Source: an uncultured Opitutales bacterium (GTDB lineage Bacteria > Verrucomicrobiota > Verrucomicrobiia > Opitutales > Intestinicryptomonadaceae). Taken from it: 12,219 nt of DNA. The translations under genes and the position numbers were made by a program. Under the pieces are notes generated by a model. That model was not told where the DNA came from, did no database searches, and saw only the letters and a list, made by a program, of their open reading frames with translations. This document shows, one piece after another, positions 6,610 to 12,219 of this stretch. The stretch covers positions 1-12,219 of the forward strand of contig URGP01000028.1 in assembly GCA_900547395.1 (NCBI GenBank). The letters are read 5' to 3'. The number at the start of each line of letters is the position of its first letter. Positions within the stretch are counted from its first letter, which is position 1.

Positions 6610-8271
6610 ATGAAAATTCACAAATTAAAATTAACAGTTTTGTTGTCTGCCATTTTTGCGTTAAGTTCGCTGAATGCGGGCATACGCTTTAAAAACATAT
6701 ATCAAAATGACATGGTTTTGCAGGCGGGAGAAGAAAATATTGTTGCAGGCGTGTCGTCTCCAAATTCCGCCATAGATGTCATTGTGTCGGCGAAATCCAA
6801 GGACGGCAAGGCATCCGTAAAAAATTTGAAAGCAAAGGCGAATAAAAAAGGAGCGTGGTCTGTAAAAATACCTTCTTTCCCGAAGCGGACTGTTTTGGAA
6901 ATTTCCGCAAAAAATGAAAACGGCGAAACCGCGGCAATCTCGAATGTGGTAACGGGAGAACTCTGGCTTGGTTCGGGGCAGTCGAACATGGAATGGAACT
7001 TCAATGCGGATACGATTGACCCCGAATATCTCCAAAAATACCGCGAAATTGCCGATTCGATGAAAGCAGATGTGCGCACATTCAAAACTTCCCGCTTGCT
7101 CTTTACCGAACCTTCCGACGAAGTGGGCGGGCGATGGAATGTTATAGAGGGGCGCAATTTGGATAGAAGCGGAAGCCAGCTTGGGTTTATTTTCGCCTGC
7201 ATATTGTCTAAGGCTCTCGATACTCCCGTTGGTTTTATTGACACCTCTTGGAGCGGTTCTCGAATCGAGCCGTGGATTTCAAAAGAGGCTTTGAGAAAGG
7301 CAAATCCCCAAATCAGGGTTGAAGGCAGGATTATGGATTGGGCGGAGTATGAAAGCTGCTTAAATAATTTTGAAAAATTGCGCAGAGATTATCTCAATAA
7401 TTACAGAAAATGGTTTGAAGAAAATCCAACGGAAGAGCTTCAAAACAAAAACCGCGCAAGTTGCCCCGAAAAGCCGATTGACGAGATATCAATAGATAAT
7501 TTGCCGTCCAAAATGTACAATGCAAAAGTTCACGGCATTGCGCCCCTCTCACCCAAGGGCGTATTGTGGTATCAGGGCGAGTCCAATTCGGGCGAGCCGT
7601 ATCAATATCCAGCCTTGATAAAGCTTTTGGTTAATTCTTGGCGCAAGCATTTTAAACGCGAATTTTACTTCTATTATGTTGATCTTGCCGCGCATAGGGA
7701 TACGCAGAGTCAGCCTGCGCATTGCGGCTCTTGGGGCGGAATCAGGGACGCAATGGCGGAGGTGCTTTCTCTTCCCAAAACGGGAGTTGCCACTTCAATC
7801 GATAGCGGCGGTTCAAAAAAACAGGGTCAAGGCGACATCCATCCGCCGCATAAGGAGATGATAGCGACCCGCCTTGCAAATCTGGCTCTTGCCGAAGTGT
7901 ATAAAAAGGGAAGCGTCAAGGCGGCTCGTTCTCCGTATTATTCGGGGGAATATAAAATATCGGGCAATAAAATAATCGTAAAAATTGCCAACGCGGAAGG
8001 CTTGCGCAAAATGCATGGCAAGGAAAAATTGACAGGCTTTGCCGTTCGTGGCGAAAATCCGCGCGACTGGAAATGGGCGGATGCCGAAATAAACGGCGAT
8101 ACGATTATCCTTTCAAGCCCTGATGTTCCCGAACCTAAGGCGGCGCGGTATGCATGGGCAAATTGGCCGATTGTTTCAGTGGAAAGCAGGCACGGCTTGC
8201 CGCTGCGCTCTTTCTCCACCGATGGCGGAGCTTATTTGGACTGGAATAAAAAGAAAGGCGAATCCAAATAA
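6610..8271 (+). CDS. Sialate O-acetylesterase, secreted SGNH-type hydrolase
   Basis: Removes O-acetyl groups from sialic acids or similar sugars, freeing glycans for sialidases and glycosidases. The 553-residue protein has a signal peptide (cleavage near Ala23), an N-terminal beta-sandwich (QNDMVLQAG, VVTGELWLGSG) and a split SGNH hydrolase fold. Catalytic features: GQSNMEW with nucleophile Ser125; DTSWSGSRIEPW; WYQGESN (320-326); and GDIHPPHK with Asp409 and His411. This is the usual order for the family. I chose ATG 6610 because it begins the signal peptide directly; an in-frame ATG at 6496 would overlap the previous gene by 101 bases and put 38 residues before the signal. It ends 40 bases before a shared terminator. 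Specificity for sialate rather than another acetylated sugar (xylan, pectin) is inferred from the family name only. Confidence 0.9.
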   Translation: MKIHKLKLTVLLSAIFALSSLNAGIRFKNIYQNDMVLQAGEENIVAGVSSPNSAIDVIVSAKSKDGKASVKNLKAKANKKGAWSVKIPSFPKRTVLEISAKNENGETAAISNVVTGELWLGSGQSNMEWNFNADTIDPEYLQKYREIADSMKADVRTFKTSRLLFTEPSDEVGGRWNVIEGRNLDRSGSQLGFIFACILSKALDTPVGFIDTSWSGSRIEPWISKEALRKANPQIRVEGRIMDWAEYESCLNNFEKLRRDYLNNYRKWFEENPTEELQNKNRASCPEKPIDEISIDNLPSKMYNAKVHGIAPLSPKGVLWYQGESNSGEPYQYPALIKLLVNSWRKHFKREFYFYYVDLAAHRDTQSQPAHCGSWGGIRDAMAEVLSLPKTGVATSIDSGGSKKQGQGDIHPPHKEMIATRLANLALAEVYKKGSVKAARSPYYSGEYKISGNKIIVKIANAEGLRKMHGKEKLTGFAVRGENPRDWKWADAEINGDTIILSSPDVPEPKAARYAWANWPIVSVESRHGLPLRSFSTDGGAYLDWNKKKGESK

Positions 8272-8311
8272 ATTTTTAAGACAATGGGCTGAAATCCCTT
8301 TGTGTATCAAT

Positions 8312-8349
8312 AAAAAAGCCCGCAAATTCTCTTGTTTGCAGGCTTTTTT
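8312..8349. terminator. Bidirectional terminator between convergent genes
   Basis: AAAAAAGCC (8312-8320), one mismatch, GCAAA, an 8-base loop, TTTGC, and GGCTTTTTT (8341-8349) form one hairpin with A on the left and T on the right. It therefore works for the esterase on the plus strand and for the minus-strand gene ending at 8383. A second short hairpin (GGGGAAATCCCC near 8362-8373) lies between it and that gene's stop. Confidence 0.8.
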
Positions 8350-8382
8350 AACCGGCGGGGAGGGGAAATCCCCTTTGTTTGA

Positions 8383-9402
8383 TTATTCGGATTTTTTGTA
8401 ATTTTTATATTCTGCAAGCTCCGACTCTGTGAAGCGCGAAGCGTTTTCTTTCGAGAAATCCGACAGCATTTGCGTGGTTTTAAGTGGGTCTGTTTTGAAT
8501 ACGGGAATGCTTGCAAGCTCCGACTTCTCGTTTATGTACTCGACAAATTCTATCAGCATCGGCTGTTTTGAATTTATCTCTTCAATCTCGAAATCGGAAT
8601 TTAAGAGCTCTTCGATTTTTTCCGCGCGGAGAAATGGGTTTGTGCGGCTTAAAATCTTCATCGCGCTCATGAAATATTTTTCGTCTTTAATTTTTTCTTG
8701 AAAAATCGTTTGGCTTGGGTGGCTGCCTATGGCGTGGCGTTTTATCGGGGCTTCGTCGGGCGCGGACCAGCGTCCGGTTGCGGGGTCTTTTACAATTCTA
8801 AAAGACGAGTCTTTACCCCAGGTTATTGAAAATTCGTTCGCAAACTCCTGCGAAGTTATTGCGTTTGCATAGCGTTCAATCAACAGTTCCCTGTCCTGGT
8901 TTGTGGCGGCTTTTTGCAGGATGTAATGAAGTTCGATTAAGAGCTTAAACATTTCAGTGTCCGACAATTCATCATCTTTGTCGGCGTCAAAACGATAGCG
9001 GATTTGATAGGAAGACGGAATTTTGGAAAGTATTGTCTTTCTCTTGGGTATTGAAATTTTTGTCGGCAATTCTTCGTCTGTTCCGCAGTCGAAAGTGTCT
9101 CCGTTATTGAAAAACCTCATGATTTTTCCGCTGTTTTTGTCTTTTGCGGTTAGGGTTTTGGGAAATTTTTTTCGGTAATTTTGATACTTCAACCAAATAT
9201 CCGACTGTTCCTTGTCGCTTTTTGCGTCAAATATTTCGCGCAAGAATTTTGACAATGCCTGCTTTTCGGAAAAGGCGTCTGAAGCTATGATTTCAGGCTT
9301 TTTTAGTTCGCAAGCTTGTGCCGTGCTTGAAGTCTGCGATTGGTTAGCATGGGATATGGCGGCAAGCGCGAATAAAATGAAAACAGCGTAAAAACTTTTC
9401 AT
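8383..9402 (-). CDS. Exported protein of unknown function with an EF-hand-like loop
   Basis: Not a family I recognise. The 339-residue protein has a signal peptide (MKSFYAVFILFALAAISHAN, cleavage near Ala19) and then a hydrophilic, helix-rich body with many Lys, Glu and Ser. At 139-150 the sequence DADKDDELSDTE has Asp at EF-hand positions 1, 3 and 5, Leu at 8 and Glu at 12, the pattern of a calcium-binding loop; position 6 is Asp, not the usual Gly, and no second loop is obvious. Cys31 and Cys106 could form a disulphide. A Trp/aromatic patch (WGKDSSFRIVKDPATGRWSAP) follows. The gene stands alone, convergent with the esterase and divergent from the glycosidase remnant. TATAAT (minus strand, 9414-9409) lies too close to the start to be a normal -10 box. 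Confidence 0.7.
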   Translation of the reverse strand: MKSFYAVFILFALAAISHANQSQTSSTAQACELKKPEIIASDAFSEKQALSKFLREIFDAKSDKEQSDIWLKYQNYRKKFPKTLTAKDKNSGKIMRFFNNGDTFDCGTDEELPTKISIPKRKTILSKIPSSYQIRYRFDADKDDELSDTEMFKLLIELHYILQKAATNQDRELLIERYANAITSQEFANEFSITWGKDSSFRIVKDPATGRWSAPDEAPIKRHAIGSHPSQTIFQEKIKDEKYFMSAMKILSRTNPFLRAEKIEELLNSDFEIEEINSKQPMLIEFVEYINEKSELASIPVFKTDPLKTTQMLSDFSKENASRFTESELAEYKNYKKSE

Positions 9403-9608
9403 AAACTGATTATAAATTTGCTTTTTTATTTATTATCGCACCAAAAAAGCCTTATGCAAGCCAATTTATTCGGCTTTTCTCTTGTTGTTAAATCTTGCAA
9501 AGTTTTCGACTCGGCGAAATACTGCTGTTTGCTTCAATGCCAAATTCTTGTTGTAAAAATGTGAAATTTTAAATTCGCTAAAAAAAAGAAAATCTTTCCA
9601 TTTGCATT

Positions 9609-11262
9609 ATGAAAATAAAAAACAGTTTTCCACAATTTCCACTTTAATCGGCGCATTTTTGTTCTTGCAAACATCGCTTTTGCGGAGTTGCACGCCTTGA
9701 ATTTATCGACAGGCAAAAGGGGACGGCAAGGCTTTTTGTCGGCGGAAAGCCATTTGTAATATTGGGGGGAGAGCTTTTGAATTCTAGCGGCTCGACTGCT
9801 TCTGATATGGCAAAGAAGTGGGAAAACTTGAAGGCTTTGAATTTGAATACCGTCATACTTGCCGTCCCATGGGAGCAGATTGAAAAAGAAGAGGGCAAGT
9901 TCGATTTTTCCGAATTAAAATCAATCATAAAGCAGGCGGGGAAAACAAAATGAAGCTTGTCCTGCTGTGGTTCGGAAGCTGGAAAAACGGAAATTCAGGC
10001 TACGCGCCACATTGGGTCATGGCTGATCCCGATAGATTTCCGCGAATGGAAAACAAGGACGGCAAGTTTATTCCCTATCTTTCAAATTTGTCGGAAGAGG
10101 TTTTGAAGCATGACAAGAGGGCGTTTCTTGCACTTATGAATTTCATAAAGATGGAAGACTCAAAGGGCGAAGTCGTGGTAATGGTGCAGATTGAAAATGA
10201 AATAGGACTTCTTGGCGATTCCAGAGACCGCTCAAAAAATGCCGACAAAGTCTTTTCTGAAAATGTCCCTTCCGAACTCGTTAAAAGCCTGAAAGAAAAG
10301 AAAGACCGTCTGCTTCCTGAAATCGCAAGCGCGTGGGAAAAGAACGGACGTCGGGAAGTCGGCTCGTGGCAGGAGCTTTTCGGACAGAAAAACTTTCTTG
10401 CCGACGAAATGTTTATGGCGTGGCACTATGCAAAGTTCGTGAATGCCCTCGCTTCGGAAGGCAAGAAAATCCACAATATCCCGATGTATGTGAACGCGTG
10501 GACAATCGGAATGGACAATCCTCCCGCAGGAGTTTATCCCAGCGGAGGCCCCAATTACAGAATGCTTGACGTATGGCAGGCGGGTGCGCCCGATGTCGAT
10601 ATTTTGGAAATAGACAATTAGCAAAAAGAATATTCAAAGAAAATAAAGCAGTTTTTTAACAGGGGAAATCCCATATTCATTCCCGAAGCGTGCGCTCTCT
10701 GGGAAGGCGACAATTTGAGCGCGGGCGCAAAAGCCTTTTACACGATAGGGGAGTTTGGCGCAATAGGATTCAGCCCCTTTGCGATAGACCATAAAACGTA
10801 TTCAAAGGCGCATCCTCTTGCGAAAGCCTATGAAGTTTTAAACAATTTAATGCCCGAAATTTCAAAGGCTCGCGCGGGCGAAAATATGCGCGGATTTATG
10901 AAAGAAAATCAGGACGTTGACGCGGGGACATAAAGGTTAGAGTGCACTATAATTTTAAGTCGTACAAAGGATTCGGGCTTGTTGTTCGCCTTAATGAAAA
11001 TGAATTTTTAGTTGCCGCGACGGGTGTAGATGTGCATTTTGAGTCTTTAAATCCCGATAAGAAGGGGCTTGTTTTCGGTTTGACCCAAGAGGGATATTAT
11101 AAAAACGGCAAATGGATTACAACGCGCTACCTTGGCGGAGACGAAGCGCATGGCGGGGTTGCAGGGCTTCATTTGCCGCCCGTTTATTTGAAGGGGGATG
11201 CCGATGAAACCAAAATTTCCGTCGTGAAAATAAACTTCTATCAGGTAAAGGAAAGACCTTGA
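9609..11262 (+). pseudogene. Broken GH35/DUF5597-type beta-galactosidase
   Basis: Ancestral product: an exported family-35-type glycosidase of about 552 residues. It reads in pieces: ATG 9609 (MKIKN), signal-peptide parts FSTISTLIGAF and VLANIAFAEL in two other frames, then RLEFIDRQKGTARLFVGG, GGELLNSSGS and WENLKALNLNTVILAVPWE up to a TGA at 9951; a new frame from 9950 with LVLLWFGSWKNG and VQIENEIG (acid/base Glu codon 10199-10201) to TAG 10619-10621; the same frame onward with RGNPIFIPEA (nucleophile Glu codon 10685-10687) to TAA 10931; and a last frame KVRVHYNFKSYKGFGLVVRL... to 11262, the C-terminal beta domain. All joins are explained by five lost single bases (runs at 9626-9629, 9656-9660, near 9691, 9938-9941, 10924-10927) and one Tyr-to-stop change. 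Both catalytic codons survive, so decay looks recent. Confidence 0.88.
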
Positions 11263-11491
11263 TTTTCCCTTGAATAAGAATTTTTGCGAAAAACAGAATA
11301 ACCTATGGTTTTCCCGAAATTAATCCAAGGACAATGGCGCGAACGGTAAAAGTTTAAAGACTATCGGTTTCGGGTAATTGCGGAATGCAGAGTTAAACTA
11401 TTAAAAACAAATTGTCAAAAAAACGCCGCTCTACGTCAAAGATTGTGGAATGGATAAAAAAAAGGAGGGCAAAGAAGGAAAAATCCTTACA

Positions 11492-12219
11492 ATGCCCAGT
11501 GTGATATTCAAGGACTTTAAGATACTAAGGACGGCAAGGGCAGGTCAAGGTTTTTCCGAAGCGGTTGCGGAGCATAAACATTCGGGCATGCCCGAATGTT
11601 TATGCGGCTCGCATCGATTGATACATTACGATTCGTATTGGCGTAAGATAAGGCACATATCCGACAATGGCGGCGTGTATCGTTTGCGGGTAAAGTGCTG
11701 GCGGTACAAGTGTCTGGATTGCGGTCGGGTTTTCCGGGAGAAGATTGACGGGGTGAATCCGTATTGCCGTCATTCCGAGCGGTTCAGGGCGCGCATGGTA
11801 AAGGATTACAGCCGCAATGTATGCAACCATGACATCGCCGCCGAATACGGCGTATCGGAAAGCACAGTGGAGCGGGCGATACACATGCGGTACGAAAGCA
11901 AGCTCAGGGAGCAACTGTCCTACGAATGCCCCGAGGTGATAGGCATAGACGAGCACACGATACACAAGGGCTACAAGTTTGCCACAACGATAGCGGACTT
12001 GTCGCACCACAGGGTATACGATGTGATAGAGGGCAAGTCTCGGGATTTGGTGGAGGGAAAGCTCATGTCATACAAGGGCAGGGAAAAGGTCAAAGTAGTT
12101 TGCATGGATTTAAGCAGCAGCTACCGAAGCATGGTTAGAAGATGTTTCCCTAACGCCAAGATATTGGCGGACAGGTTCCACGTTATAAGATTGGTGCTGT
12201 ATCACTTTATGGAGTTTTG
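11492..12219 (+). CDS. ISL3-family transposase, C-terminus outside the window
   Basis: Moves the insertion sequence by DDE chemistry. The frame is open to the window end (242 full codons). Seen: a zinc-ribbon-like region with C36-L-C38-G-S and C74-X2-C77 (RYKCLDCGRVF); a helix-turn-helix DIAAEYGVSESTVERAI; the first catalytic Asp in VIGIDEH (Asp153); and the second in VVCMDLSSSY (Asp206) followed by FPNAKILADRFHVIRLV, a typical ISL3 block. The catalytic Glu would lie beyond the edge. The first Cys pair is C-X-C instead of the usual C-X2-C. The start is uncertain: ATG 11492 has AAGGA 12 bases upstream, but that AAGGA lies in a small hairpin (AAGGA AAAA TCCTT, 11475-11488); an in-frame ATG at 11450 would add MDKKKEGKEGKILT. 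Confidence 0.88.
   Translation, partial: MPSVIFKDFKILRTARAGQGFSEAVAEHKHSGMPECLCGSHRLIHYDSYWRKIRHISDNGGVYRLRVKCWRYKCLDCGRVFREKIDGVNPYCRHSERFRARMVKDYSRNVCNHDIAAEYGVSESTVERAIHMRYESKLREQLSYECPEVIGIDEHTIHKGYKFATTIADLSHHRVYDVIEGKSRDLVEGKLMSYKGREKVKVVCMDLSSSYRSMVRRCFPNAKILADRFHVIRLVLYHFMEF
11572..11605. repeat. 34-bp perfect palindrome inside the transposase gene
   Basis: GCATAAACATTCGGG (11572-11586), CATG, then CCCGAATGTTTATGC (11591-11605): every base pairs with its partner, with no mismatch. In RNA it would be a 15-bp stem with a 4-base loop, about 80 bases after the start codon. It encodes residues 27-38 and ends exactly on the codon for Cys38 of the zinc ribbon. No T tract follows, so it is not a terminator. 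Its purpose is unknown. Confidence 0.9.

Larger units (their letters stand above)
11428..12219 (+). mobile_element. ISL3-family insertion sequence, left part (cut by window edge)
   Basis: Called from the transposase inside it. The left end is placed at GCTCTACGTCAAAGATTGTG (11428-11447), which resembles the GGCTCT...GTCAAA-type inverted-repeat ends I recall for ISL3 elements; this is memory, not a comparison. The right end, the second inverted repeat and the 8-bp target duplication expected for the family lie outside the window. It sits 165 bases after the broken glycosidase gene and does not interrupt it. Confidence 0.55.

Noticed and set aside
9409..9414. TATAAT upstream of the exported EF-hand-like protein
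   Set aside because: It lies 6 bases from the ATG and lacks a -35 box, so it would require a leaderless transcript.
11263..11427. Search for a gene or remnant between the pseudogene and the insertion sequence
   Set aside because: All frames are broken by stops and nothing resembles a known protein or RNA.
11600..12010. Open frame of 136 codons on the minus strand
   Set aside because: It is antisense to the well-supported transposase gene and has no recognisable protein features.

Overview
The window most resembles a chromosomal segment from a Verrucomicrobiota-like bacterium, possibly a gut-associated Opitutales-type lineage. The evidence is a secreted protein with a PEP-CTERM sorting tail (VPEP, hydrophobic helix, RRRK), a sialate O-acetylesterase beside a decayed GH35-type beta-galactosidase, weak Shine-Dalgarno use and moderate GC. 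The lineage is an inference from gene content; no marker here settles it.

Left part (1-2790): a terminator for a gene entering from the left, then a minus-strand pair (a 48-residue lipoprotein and endonuclease III, 3 bases apart), then glnS on the plus strand from the shared upstream gap, ending in two hairpins.

Scar region (2790-3509): this has no intact gene but is not empty. The plus strand carries a frameshifted piece of the C-terminus of TsaD. Directly against it, on the minus strand, lies the N-terminal part of what looks like a tyrosine recombinase, with its catalytic half gone. Beyond that are two copies of a 15-bp sequence in inverted orientation around a 149-bp spacer. I read it as the remains of an integrated element.

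Middle part (3510-8349): a PEP-CTERM surface protein with its own terminator; pyrD (class 2 dihydroorotate dehydrogenase, with Cys where Ser is expected) with its own promoter candidate and terminator; then a two-gene unit of a DUF481-type outer-membrane protein and a secreted sialate O-acetylesterase, ending at a bidirectional terminator shared with the convergent gene.

Right part (8383-12219): a minus-strand secreted protein of unknown function with one EF-hand-like loop; a plus-strand GH35/DUF5597-type glycosidase pseudogene that becomes one full reading frame if five single bases are restored and one TAG is read as Tyr; and the left end plus first two thirds of an ISL3-family insertion sequence, cut by the window edge, whose transposase gene contains a 34-bp perfect palindrome. 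The gap 9403-9608 and the gap 11263-11427 hold nothing I can name.

The housekeeping genes (nth, glnS, pyrD) are independent units. The esterase, the broken galactosidase and the sorted surface protein suggest a cell that trims complex, perhaps host-derived, glycans, with part of that capacity being lost near mobile DNA. I did not find a convincing new defence or other multi-gene system.
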